This document shows, piece by piece, positions 11,716 to 22,450 of a DNA stretch of 64,000 bases (position 1 is the stretch's first letter; every line of letters begins with the position of its first letter). Source of the stretch: Lantana camara (lineage: Eukaryota; Streptophyta; Magnoliopsida; Lamiales; Verbenaceae); NCBI GenBank assembly GCA_037501455.1, contig CM074856.1, positions 51,427,001 to 51,491,000 of the forward strand. The letters are read 5' to 3'. The position numbers and the translations under genes are program-made. The notes under the pieces were generated by a model. The model was not told where the DNA came from and made no database searches. It saw only the letters and a program-made list of their open reading frames with translations.

Positions 11716-12757
11716 GATATAGCCAGAGCAATTCTGATCACTCCCTGCTTATAAAAAGGAAGGATCATTTCATTATTCTGTTGGTCATATATGTCGACGA
11801 TATGGTAATAAATGGGAACGACAGTGAGGAGATAGCCACCCTTCAAAAGAACATGTCACGGGAGTTCGAAATGAAAGACTTAGGAGGACTAAGATACTTC
11901 CTTGGCATCGAGACGATGAGATCAGATAAATGCATCTTCATCTCACCGAAGAAGTACATACTTGATCTCCTGGCAGAAGTTGGACTACTAGATTGTAAAC
12001 TAGCTGAAACTCCGATGGCTCAGAACCACCAGCTGGGGATCTTTTCGGATCAAACGCCGACTGACAGAGAAAGATACTAGAGATTCGTAGGGAAACTAAT
12101 CTATTTGGCTCACACTAGGCCAGATATTGCTTATGCTTTTGGAATAGTGAGCCAGTTCATGCATAACCCTAGCAAGGAGCACATGAAGGCAGTGACGAGA
12201 ATTCTGAGATACTTGAAGCCTTCCCCAGGAAAGGGACTTATATTTGCCAAGAATGGGTACACTCGAGTTACACCCTATACCGATGTTGACTGCGCTGGGA
12301 GCATCACAGACAGGAGGTCCATCTCCGGATACTTTACCTTTGTGGGAGGTAACTTGGTCACCTGGTGGAGTACGAAACAGAAGGTGGTAGCACTCTCCAG
12401 TGCCAAGGTGGAATTCCGAGGAATAGCTCGAGGGATCACCGAAGTCTTATGGATTCAAAAACTCCTTACTGAGATTGGTTTTCCTCCAGAAGAGAGCATT
12501 GACTTGTCATGTGATAACAAGGCAGCTATTAGCATCTCCCGCAACCCAGTACAACACGATGAACAAAACACGTGGAAATTGACCGTCACTTCATTAAGGA
12601 GAAGATCGAGTCCGGGATAGTTAAGCTTCCGTTTGTGAAATCTGAGGACCAACTCGCGGATATCCTAACCAAAGTAGTAAGCAGCTTTAACTTCCACTCG
12701 TCATTGTCCAAGTTGAATATGTTTGACCCCATGATCCAACTTGAGGGGGAGTGTTAG
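11716..12757 (+). pseudogene. Copia RT end and RNase H
   Basis: Resumes with SNSDHSLLIKRK then VIYVDDMV, the catalytic RT box (two aspartates intact), followed by FEMKDLGGLRYFLGIE. A TAG closes the frame at 12078-12080. RNase H continues: RPDIAYAFGIVSQFM, then YTDVDCAGSITDRRSISGY and CDNKAAISISRNPVQHDE. A frameshift near 12570 moves to EIDRHFIKEKIESG and the ADILTK block, which ends at 12757 just inside the 3' LTR. In the usual copia pattern D-A-D-W-A, the text here is D-V-D-C-A. Confidence 0.88.
12741..12751 (+). promoter_or_regulatory. Polypurine tract
   Basis: TTGAGGGGGAG lies immediately upstream of the 3' LTR, the position of the plus-strand primer. Confidence 0.85.
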
Positions 12758-12938
12758 AAGATCCCGATATATTGGGAAAAGATTTTCCTTCCTTGTATAA
12801 GCTGTAATTTAGGCGTAGGGTTAGGAACTATATTCTATTTATCTTTTAATTACTGTATGTAGTAGCACAACAGAAATTGAATGAAAAGAAAGATGGATTC
12901 TTCCAACGAAACCTCCATTTTCTTTATACTCTCTAACA
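12752..12938 (+). repeat. Copia 3' LTR
   Basis: TGTTAGAAGATCCCG to TACTCTCTAACA. Partner of 3014-3200; several substitutions separate the two. Followed by the GCTAC duplication. Confidence 0.93.
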
Positions 12939-12943
12939 GCTAC
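12939..12943. repeat. Target-site duplication, right (GCTAC)
   Basis: Matches 3009-3013. Confidence 0.93.
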
Positions 12944-13026
12944 GCGCACCACATTCGGGCTAAAATCATGGCCAGCACATAGGCAGGCTATGGGAAATTC
13001 TTGTATGCATCGAGCATGGGTTCCGG

Positions 13027-13140
13027 TATATACACTCCCTAATTTTTTAATACTAAAAAAATAATTTTTTTTTTTTATTTTTTTATCTATTTTTTATTAG
13101 TATTTTGGAATAAAAAATTGGGGGTTGCCCCACATATACA
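13027..13140. repeat. Snap-back inverted repeat (possible MITE)
   Basis: TATATACA..CCCTAATTTTTTA on the left pairs imperfectly with the reverse complement of TAAAAAATTGGGGG..CACATATACA on the right, across an A/T-rich loop. No clear target duplication was found, so the family is unknown. Confidence 0.4.
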
Positions 13141-14071
13141 AAAATTTGCCGGCAGGCCATAGCCTTGTGAGAGTAAACAATGGATTTTGACAGATAATTT
13201 CTCTAAGCCGACCAAAAATTATAGAAAAGTGACAACTCAAAGAAAAAACGAAAATATTGCAGATAAATAAAACACCATATAGGATCTTGAGTTTTAAATT
13301 TTTTTTTCTCTTTTAAATTATTTTAAAAACAACATCTAGGTTTATTTAATTTCTTATATCCCAATATCTAAAAATTATTATCGCATTAGTTTTCGAAAAC
13401 TACTTGATCCACTAATCCTAATATCCTTTTTTTTTTTTTTTTTTGTGCGAATCCCTTATTACCAAATATTTAAAAACTAAAAATTTGAACCTTTTTTATA
13501 ATTTATTTTTAATAATTCGAACCCTCATTGTCCTTAAATTAAAATTTTCTCTTTTTTCCGTTGTCTCTCCTCTTTCTATTTACTCACTCTTATTTTACTT
13601 TCTCCATTTCTATTTTTCTCTCATATTTCTCATTATTTACATATTGTGTTCTTATGTATTTATTTTTGTTTCGAATCATCCTTTTACTAATCATAATTTA
13701 ATAAATATTAATATTAAATTTAATTGTTTGTCGTATAATTACTTCTCATTTTACTAGTTCTTAATTATGCTCGTCCATCATAAAGTGTAACGAAAGTTTT
13801 GACCCAAGCGGGATGGAGACAATAACTAACATCTTGCCTTTTCGGTTTTTCCTCGATCCAGATTCCTCGAATTTTAGGGGTGTACAAATACACCGGCATC
13901 GTTAACAAAACCACTAAAGTTAGTCCAATTTTCATACGTATCTTGTTGTCGTTCCCCTTGCCCGTTTTCTTAACAAAAGAACATTAAAGCCTTTATGTTT
14001 TAAACTTTGCTATGTGATCGCGTTCGAAACATATGATGACGAATAAGGATGAATTTTAGAGGGTTAAAGTA
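13141..14071. other. AT-rich intergenic DNA
   Basis: Long T-runs and no coding pattern. The 104-residue open frame at 13443-13757 is a low-complexity I/L/F/Y string encoded by T-rich DNA, and I do not call it a gene. Confidence 0.5.
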
Positions 14072-14829
14072 GAGAAGGGAGTGCCGCTACCAGAGGATGT
14101 GATGATAGAAATTTTAATGCATCTCCCCGCGAAATCAATACTTCAATTTAGGAGTGTTTCCAAATCTTGGTGCATTTTGTTAAAAACTCTATATTTACCT
14201 CCAGACATCTTACCCGCAACTGCAAGAAATGCATTCTGCTGCAACGTTAAGTACCTGCACCAAACCGCAAGGAACCCTGGCGAGGCGGAGACAACATCTG
14301 GTGCCAGAATGTAGGGGTAAAGCTGGATTTGAACTCTTGTTGAACGGTGCCTGTCATTGGCAGGCAACAGATTACGTTGATGGGCCACCTCCAATGGGCA
14401 TAATTCTTGCGTTCGACATTAGCACCGAGACTTTTCAACAATTTGAGCACCCCCTTTGTGTCGATGATGGGAAGTATGCAAGTCTAGCAGTGTTAAATCA
14501 GTGTCTTGCCTTAATTGGTTTTGATGAATATATAGAAGAGCCACATCTCATGGATATTTGGGTGATGAAAGAGTACGGAGTTAAAGAATCATGGAACAAA
14601 GAATTGACAATTGGACCTTACCTCTTCAAACACACTGTTATTTTGGAAAAATAAATGGCTATTCGTGCATAGTGATAGTCAATTTGTAGCTTGTGCGATC
14701 CACACAAACGAAAGTAAGAAGTTTCCATTTCATTGTTATCGGGAATCAATGCACGCCTTAATTCTCCCAGAGAGTTTAATTAGTTTAACTCAGGTAATGT
14801 TTTCTCACTTATCATATGTCCCATATTAG
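14072..14829 (+). pseudogene. F-box protein with F-box-associated domain (decayed)
   Basis: An F-box is plain at about 14084-14170 (LPEDVMIEILMHLPAKSILQ, then FRSVSKSWC), but no ATG precedes it; the frame begins after a TAG at 14057-14059. The frame shifts to LLNGACHWQATDYVDGPPPM at 14334, then ILAFDISTETFQQFEHP, typical of the F-box-associated domain type 1. A second shift near 14640 leads to KWLFVHSDSQFVACAIHT. Intact relatives have roughly 100 or more residues between the F-box and the GFELLLNGACHW block, and here the gap is short, so an internal deletion is likely. F-box proteins select substrates for SCF ubiquitin ligases; this copy should not. Confidence 0.85.
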
Positions 14830-17768
14830 TTGAAAGTATCCATAATAGACTGTTCTCTTATTGTTGACAATACAACGCTCCCACAATCTTCATATGCATT
14901 TTTAGGAACATATATGCTTATACTACTTGAGAACGCCTTAGTCCAATATTTCGTACTCCCTGCATACTGTATATGCTGCCCCTTGATCCTTTCTATCAGA
15001 TGAGCAGGTGGAAATTTCTCAGCTAAAAATGATGAATAGAATCTGAACTAATAGCTGATTGTTTTTGTGGACTGATAGATGTACATCTCTATGAGCTATT
15101 TTAATAAGCATATATTAGATAGGGCCAAATCAACAATAACCAAGATTTTTTAATTATGAAAAAATTCCTCAGATTTAAGCATTGAGACTAAATTTTTAAT
15201 TTTTGCATAAAAGCATCCCTCTTGTAGGTATGGATGTACTCGTAATTTAACGATTTCCACTGGGTTGTTTTGTTAATTGTGCATATATATATTAAATACT
15301 GAATTGCTATCTTATAATATTTTGACAACTATCATGTAGCTATTTAGATTTTAAGGTGAGTTAGGTAGTTTTAACACACATTAATTAACTTGCAGTTGCC
15401 GGTTGCACAGTTGTGATGTGTGGCGGTGTTTTAACTGTTCAACATAAATTAAATACTAACACACAAAATTGAAATTGCAAGAATCCTTTTGTAATTTCTA
15501 ACACAGAAAGGACTTTATCGTAAGTACCTTAAAGAATCACCTAATATATATTCTCAGAGAATTTTAATCTCAATGTCTATTGTACATTCCAGACGTGTTA
15601 ATATATTTTCTTAAATTTTGTCTAGTGTTAATATATTTTGACGTTACATGTAGGTACTACATCAGACGTAGATTCCACTTTCTAAAGAGAATGATGCGAA
15701 GCAATGCTAATATAAATGTGGTGACACGGATCGTATTTAAGGTATAGTATCAAGACGTCCCACTTACTACCTCATACATAGAAATCGTCCAATTTCTTTT
15801 CGCTTAAAAGAAATATGAAGAAGATAAGTTGGTAGAGTCTCGAAACGAAGCAATTCAAAAGTCCAACAACCAGAAAAGGGACGACATGTATGACTATGAC
15901 CATTTTTACGCAGCTGAAGACTGAAAAGTGATATGCCCACTGCACAAAGTTTCTATGTAAATAGAGAATAAGGTCAACTTCTAAATGTATGGGTCTGCAT
16001 TGACGTCTTGGAGGGGAATTTGAGTTCTTCAATTAGGTGGTGGAATTGCCAGAGGAATGAGTTAGATAAATTGAAGATCAGTTGAATTGTGAAGGAATTA
16101 CTGCCCTTTTTTCATTCTAAGTTGAGGATTCTGAATGACAGAGGTCATCATTTAAGGATTCTTACTAACTGATGTGCAGTCGAGCTTCTTATTTGTCGAA
16201 TTCCCAGATAATACCCCCATCCTCTATCCTCTGTAACAGCAATAAAAGGAGCTACAATCATTCAAACAAAGATTTTAATTACATATCATGCTCATTAACT
16301 GAAAAACAGAGATGAGCATAAACCCCAGAAAGTAAGAAATAACAGAGATAGAGATCGAATGCGATTAGAGATTCTATACGCACATATATATACATCTTTC
16401 CCAAGCCGGCCAACATAACATTAGCATCTTTCAAGAAATGTGAGTGGTACCGTCTTAAAGGACATTTAGATCTGGAAATAGAAAATTTGGTAGCCTAGAA
16501 TAGAAAATTAAGGAAACCAATAACAAATCCGCCACTTACCCCTGCTTTGTTTTTCACAATATATGGGCAAATTGCATTTTTAGTCCCATTTGATTTGGAA
16601 TGTTGCAATATTAGTCTCATCTATATATATTATAAAAGCACTTGGATTTTTGGTTTCTTACAAAATACGGATCGACTAAAATAACCTCATAATAATTATG
16701 TGAATAATTATTAGGTAAGGATAATTATGTAAATACATATTATAAATTATTAATTTAACTATGTTTAAAAAATAGTTATTAACTTATAATAGGACTCTTG
16801 GTAGAATTAAAACTTTTTCAACTTACCAAAAAAATCAATATAGTTCAACAAGGATTGTATCAATATTAATATATTAATTAATTGTATCCAAATTTTATAA
16901 TATAAGTTGTTTATGTTTTAAGTTTAAGGCCTATAATTTAAAACGTTATCTAACAAATTGAAAAATAATAAATTGATTCACTTTATAATTTTAATAAATT
17001 TTGGTAATCACGTAAAATAAAATATGATTTAAATTGAATGAGTTAAATAAGATAATTTTTCAATAATCAATTCTAATGTAATTCTAATTATGTAAGTCGA
17101 TAATTTTAATTATTTGAATTCATAAACTTTCTTAAATTATAATCATATTATAATTCTATAAACTTATCTAATTAACAAAATAACATCATCGAATGATTTA
17201 CATAAAATATTTTTCAATTAACTAATACTAATATAATTATAATTTTCCAAATCTAATTAACCATGTAATATTTCTTTAGTTTATATAACAAAATATAAAT
17301 TAAATGTGTAAATATTATTTAGATAGGATGATTAACATAATCTATATAAATATTAAAAAGTACAAGTAAGGTTTCTGATTTCATACGATTTAACATATCA
17401 CAATTTAGAACTGCAGGTCGTCAGACCAAAGTTACTTTAAATTAAGAATTCTACGGAGACTTAATATGCGTGCATGTAAAAATAAAATATAATCGAATTT
17501 TATAAATTACTTTTATAGTGTTCAATTAAACCTTCCTTTAGTTTTTTATACAAATAAACTCTTCTAATTATTTCTACTACATATATAAAATAAATATTAA
17601 AAACACTAACATAAATCTTAGATAATGTTGATTAGAATAATATAAATAAGAAAATAGAATGCAAGATCAAATAGCAAAGAGTGAATAAAAAATACTTAGT
17701 TAAAAGAGAAAAAAGCTATTTTATCCACTTGAACCGTTTTTGAAGAAGAAACTGGCAAGTAAAAGATA
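14830..17768. other. Long AT-rich intergenic region
   Basis: About 2.9 kb with no supported gene. A Helitron-like 5' terminus on the plus strand starts at 16620 (TCTATATATATTATAAAAGC, preceded by A), but I could not find its 3' end. The 86-residue minus-strand frame at 15772-16032 has no recognisable domain. Confidence 0.5.
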
Positions 17769-18165
17769 CTAGTAATTTTGGCACACTCGTTGTGTGTGCC
17801 AATTATAAAATTCTTTTGTTTAAAATATATTTAAATTAATTTTTATATTAATATATATTTTATCAGTATTTTTAATATAATTACTGAACTAATATAAAAA
17901 TAACATAAAAGCATAAAATATCAAACAACATTATCTTTAAAAAAAATACAAAAGAAAAAAAAAATTAAAATAAGGTAAGAGAAAAGAAAAGATAAGATAA
18001 AAAAATGTAAGAGAAGAAAACACATAAAAATAAGTAAATAGAAAAGAAGAGAGAAAATCGTAAGAGAAGAAAACTGACAGGATAAAAAATAAATAAATAG
18101 AAAAAAAGAAAAAGAGGACACCAAGAGACCACCTTTGCCTCTCGCGCTTAATAATATACTATAGA
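17769..18165 (-). mobile_element. Short non-autonomous Helitron, 397 bp
   Basis: On the minus strand the element begins TCTATAGTATATTATTAAGC (from 18165) and ends with a hairpin, GGCACAC-ACAACGA-GTGTGCC, then AAAATTACTAG (to 17769). The flanking bases are A before TC and T after CTAG. These are the Helitron hallmarks: 5' TC, 3' hairpin close to a CTRR end, insertion between A and T, no target duplication. The interior is purine-rich on the plus strand with no helicase or Rep gene, so movement would need another Helitron's proteins. Confidence 0.8.
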
Positions 18166-18349
18166 TAACCAAAAGGTATCTGAATGTATCCAACTATAAT
18201 GGAAGAAGATAACCAAATATAACAAACTTCATAGAATTGAGCTAAAAATCCAGAATGGGAATCCAATAAGGAATCAAGCACCCAATCTCTATATCATCAA
18301 ATTAGTTAACTATAGAGTCAAACGGAAAACAAAGTGTTTAAATGAGTAC

Positions 18350-20753
18350 CTGAATGCATTACGACAAAGTTTTAGGACCTGAATTGCTTTGCAGCCATTT
18401 GCAAGGTGACCAAGAGAAACATCCGTCAATTTCAACAAGTTTGTCAGGTCTATTGCATGTAATTCGGGACAAGCATCACCAATGATTTCGAAGGATGCAT
18501 CAGTTAACTCCCTGCAAACACATCATGAAATTAATTGGTTGAATATTTAAAAGAAGCACAAATTATTAATATAAATATACACATGTATGTATGCATGTAG
18601 GTATAAATCCATCATCCAGACAACCACATGCAATCTGCCAAAACAAGCTCCTTCAATTTACAATCAGGTACAGAGACCAATCCTCTGATAAAATCATCAC
18701 AAACAGTTGGAATTTCAGCCATGATAAAACTTCCAGGTTCTCTAGCTTTAGCAAAGCTGGGAGAATAATCATAGCATCTATTCCTGTGGAGTTATCCAAA
18801 TATAATTCCCTTAAAACAAATCTCAGTGAGTTTGCCAGGGAGCATATTCCTTCAGCAGTAAGCAAGGGGCACTGACTGATATCGATAGATTTGAGGGAAG
18901 GAGCAGATGAAACAAGCATACTAAGTCCGGCATCTGAAAGACGATATGCACCCTTCAAGGATATTGCAGTCAAAGCAGGGAGGCTATTTGGTGAATGACC
19001 CAAGGTGAAGTATAGAATGTAATCTGGCATACATACTCCACATTGATCGAATTGTAACACCTAATTTCAGAGAAAAAATCATCATCAGGTCTTCCAGAAA
19101 CAAGAATGACACTAAACTGTGGGTATGCAGATGAGTTCAACCAGATAATAAATATTAAGGTTTCGACGAATTGAAAGTGTGTTTCAATAAAATTCGGCAG
19201 TAGTACAGAAGATTCAATAAAACCGATCAGCATTCAGTTGCTTTAGATTCACTCTCCAGAAACTACAAAGTAGTTGGAAATTAAACAAGACCAGAATTGG
19301 TAGGCAAACCTTAATCCATAATGGAATTAGTTAAAAGTGTATGTAAGTGTATATGTTTAAAAGAATCATACCGTCAACTTGCTCGTATTGCAACCATCAA
19401 ATATCTTAGTGAAGATTTCCCCAGATAACCATGAGCAATCCCTTATGCTTATCTCTGTTGGGGAATCATGCACAAGCAATTCAAGAAAAAGAGCATCCAT
19501 TTTCCGACCATCACAAAGAAACCAACAGATCTTGTGTCTCAAGTTCGAAACCGTTCCCTATAAACCCTCCTTCCATCATTCTCAAGTCTCAACCATGTCA
19601 GCCTCAGTCAGCTGAACTCCATCCCCCAATGCTTCATTAGCTGCTGGGTGAAGAGAACCTGAAACACCACTTTCATTTACATTTTCTACTTTAGCTCTAA
19701 CTCTGTTACTGCTAGAAGAAGAAGAATCATTGACTCCCAATTTCATTTTTCCTTTTTCTTCTTTGTTCCGTCTCCCTCTAGTCATCACACTAACTGACTA
19801 ACTTCACTTATCACACTACCATTATCTTTGACCATCATTTCTAAATCATCACTTTTCGGCCAATTGATAGCATCACCATTTGAATTAAGATGTGACTGTC
19901 CTACTCCATCATCCAGTTCCAAATCGACAGGAACAGAACCACAGGTGACAAAAGTTTCAAGACCAACTTTACCTTTACCTTTCTCACCTTCACTAAATCT
20001 CTTTTTCTTTGAACTGCCAGTTCGATCTTCCGTGCTTGCCTCCAAACTAGTTTCCACAAGAACATCATCACTCAACACATTACCAACATAACAGTTACCG
20101 TCATTCATTTCTCTATTAGCAACTCTCTTCCCAGACCTCAATCTCAGGAACCCCGTCCCATCTAATTCACATGACTCAAGCCCCAATGATTTCACCTCCA
20201 CCTTGAGTTTCCTCTTACATTTCCCATTATTCACCGTCTCCACTCCCGACATCTCCATATCATACCTCAATTCAGTGACACTGACACCTACATCCCCCAA
20301 ATTCTGAGGAAGCTCCGAACAAGCTTCAGGAACCCCACCAGATTCCTTAACCTCCAATTCCAGACCCGAAACCCGTCTACCCAAACTCCTTCCAACAACT
20401 TTACCACTAGAAGTGTTGCATTGAACTTTCTTCCTTTTTCCACTTACTTCCTCACCATTTCCCAACTCATATCTTATGCCCAACTTAGTCGCCAACCGAG
20501 CACTGCGCCTCCGCAAAGTTTCAGTTTTTAGGACCATTTTTGCGCCACAGCTGGACCCCAACCCTAATACAACACGACCACAATTCTCAGCCACAAAACT
20601 CGAACTAGGAGCAGTATTGTTGGACGATTGATTCAAAAACTTAGACGTTTTAGCCGGAGTCGCCGGTTGAACGACTACATTTCCCGGCGACAACTGCTGC
20701 AAGGTTTTAGAATCGGCAGCAGGCAAAATCTCGCGGGACCTCAACACCGTCAT
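18350..20753 (-). pseudogene. RAD7-type leucine-rich-repeat protein gene, truncated
   Basis: Exon structure reads on the minus strand. Segment 20753-19372 starts with ATG (MTVLRSREILPAA) and ends at donor ACG|GTATGA. Exon 19060-18625 starts after acceptor ATTAG with VLQFDQCGVCMPDYIL and SLPALTAISLKGAYRLSDAG. Exon 18511-18350 encodes ELTDASFEIIGDACPELHAI up to donor CAG|GTACTC. Phases agree across both introns. The LRR text and the IRDCSWLSGEIF block match plant RAD7-like proteins (AT2G06040 type; from memory). Defects: frame breaks near 19785 and 19560, an apparent internal loss between YRERFR and LRHKICWF (about 19540), a one-base shift near 18725, and no final LRR exons. RAD7 in yeast acts in nucleotide-excision repair; the plant role is less clear. 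Confidence 0.82.
19785..20753 (-). pseudogene. N-terminal exon of the RAD7-like gene (322-residue open stretch)
   Basis: The longest intact stretch of the gene. It is basic and serine-rich (RRRSARLATKLGIRYE, KCKRKLKVEVKSL, SSKKKRF), consistent with a nuclear, disordered N-terminal tail. The reading closes with TGA at 19785-19787, overlapping an ATG in the next frame (MTRGRRNKEEKGKMKLG) that carries the continuation, so one indel separates them. An AT microsatellite with a TATA-like run lies about 240 bases upstream (20991-21005) and could mark the old promoter. Confidence 0.7.
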
Positions 20754-21090
20754 TATAACTCGTTCCTATGGAGTAAAAGGAAATTAAAGATGTAAAGCAT
20801 TTAGGCATCGAAGGAAATCAAACAAAAACACACTAAATATCTCAACTATGAACAACCGACACAGAGGCAATATCACAAACACGTGATACGCATAGGTCTG
20901 TGTGCCGGATAATGCAACTACACCAATAAACGACTTACAGGAAATCCTCCACGGCGGCGACGGCGGCGAAAAATATGTGAACGGCGGGATTTATATATAT
21001 ATATAGCAAGGGAAGCGTACTGGACGCGATTGTAATGGAGAATGACTTGCTTCGTGTTTCCCGCCAAAATATAATTTGGGCCTCCGCTAT
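20754..21090. other. Upstream region of the RAD7-like gene
   Basis: Contains a short CGG/GCG-rich patch (20950-20970) and the TATATATATATATA run at 20991-21005. No other gene is seen. Confidence 0.45.
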
Positions 21091-21966
21091 GCTATTGTTT
21101 TAAAACGAGGACCGTACGTTGAACCGGAGCCCTTACTCGTTATTGATTTTACTGGTTCGATCGGTCGGATCACCAATCGAATCGATGTGATATCATAATT
21201 AAATAATATTTATAATTAATTATGTAAATATATAATAATATATATAATTATATAAATATTAACCAAAAATAATAAAATAAGTTAAATGATATTAAACTAC
21301 TCATTAATTTTCAAATAACATCTCGAATAATAGACTTTCAAACCATAAATCTACAAACATATAGATAAAATATTTAACTAAATAGCAAAATAATCAATAT
21401 CAACCAAATTAATAATATAGATAAAAGATTGATTTAACAAATAACATATTTTTATTGTGGAAAAAAATAAAAAACACATCACACATACATTTAGTTTTTT
21501 ATAAATATATATTATAATAAATAAAATATTTCATATTATCTTACCCATATTTAAATTGAATTCTTATAATATATTATAATATTTGTAATCATAATTAATA
21601 TTCTTTTAGAACTTGGATTTGGTTAGTTTATTACTTAGGTATATTATTAAAACTTTTTTTCCAATGGATATCAAATATGTAATTAGCCTAGATGGTTTCA
21701 AAATTCATCTTTTAAGATAGAGGTGATGGGTTTGAATCCCACAACCCCCAAATTAAAAATGATTTTTTGCAATTTAAAATATTAAAAAAAAATAAATTGG
21801 GCCAATCGGTCCTTGGAATGGTCCGGGCCGATTTTTTAACTGGTTTTGGACCGGTTCGCCCCGGTCATCACTGGTCCAATTAAGGACTGATTTTAGGGGG
21901 CTGTTCGGACCAGATGAGCGGTCGGTCACCAAACCGGCCGATCCGGCCCGGGTTTTAAAACATAGC
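21091..21966. mobile_element. Non-autonomous TIR element, about 876 bp
   Basis: Left end GCTATTGTTTTAAAAC and right end (reverse complement) GCTATGTTTTAAAAC, followed on both sides by a GGACCG/GGGCCGG-rich inner segment. The right inner arm is full of CGGTCC/GGACCGG repeats. The AT-rich centre contains a tRNA-like SINE remnant. I could not fix a target duplication, so the superfamily is open. Confidence 0.5.
21684..21746 (+). repeat. tRNA-derived SINE-like remnant
   Basis: TAGCCTAGATGG fits the pol III A box (one mismatch), and GGTTTGAATCC, starting about 45 bases later, fits the B box (one mismatch). There is no foldable complete tRNA cloverleaf. This box pair is typical of plant SINE heads or old tRNA copies. 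Confidence 0.5.
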
Positions 21967-22450
21967 CGCTATCAAGTACTGGTTTGAGCCTGGCCTGTTT
22001 CTTTGAGGCCTATCAACCAGCTTATTCATTTTACACTAGTACTTATTTCGGTCCACAAAATGACACAATGTTATATAGTGATAATGTGATATGTTGAAAT
22101 TGAAATCATAATATTAATATTGTTTCAATATTAATATTTTTTTTGTAAATTTATTTAATGTAATGAAAAAATTTATGATACCCAAATAGTAATTTAGAAT
22201 AATATAACATTATATTAGTAAAAAAATAACTAAAAATATATAAATTAAAAATATGAGAGGAGAGGATAAAGACAAGATAATATTAAATAATAAAAAGAAT
22301 TGTGTTTGAGGTGAAAAAAAGAGAGATTAAGCAAATAACACGCTCTTGAAATTATGAAAATAGATATAAAGTGTAAGAAATAGAGTTCAAAAGATCAAAT
22401 TGGATGATGCTCGTTTAACATAATAGTATGTATGTTACATGTTTGCTTAA
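21967..22450. other. AT-rich intergenic DNA
   Basis: No gene or named repeat seen. Confidence 0.45.

Larger units (their letters stand above)
3014..12938 (+). mobile_element. Complete Ty1/copia element (Ale/Retrofit-like), nested insertions inside
   Basis: Two similar 187-bp LTRs (3014-3200, 12752-12938) bound the element. The same 5 bases, GCTAC, flank it at 3009-3013 and 12939-12943. A primer-binding site follows the 5' LTR and a polypurine tract precedes the 3' LTR. Internal order is gag, protease, integrase, RT, RNase H, which defines Ty1/copia. The short LTRs, the gag block ending ..YHDRG..KLKLYELK and the zinc knuckle followed by GYPKWW suggest the Ale/Retrofit lineage (inference). The interior is interrupted by two solo LTRs and carries many stops and frameshifts. 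LTR divergence is visible, so it is old. Confidence 0.95.

Noticed and set aside
3245..12757. Host genes in the copia interior
   Set aside because: All readable pieces are gag, protease, integrase, RT or RNase H of one element.
13443..13757. 104-residue open frame
   Set aside because: Low-complexity hydrophobic string from T-rich DNA; no start context or similarity.
17921..18193. 90-residue minus-strand frame rich in F, L, S
   Set aside because: Arises from the polypurine interior of the Helitron and crosses its border.
19785..20753. Independent intact 322-residue gene
   Set aside because: It is the N-terminal exon of the RAD7-like pseudogene; the continuation is in the next frame after one indel.
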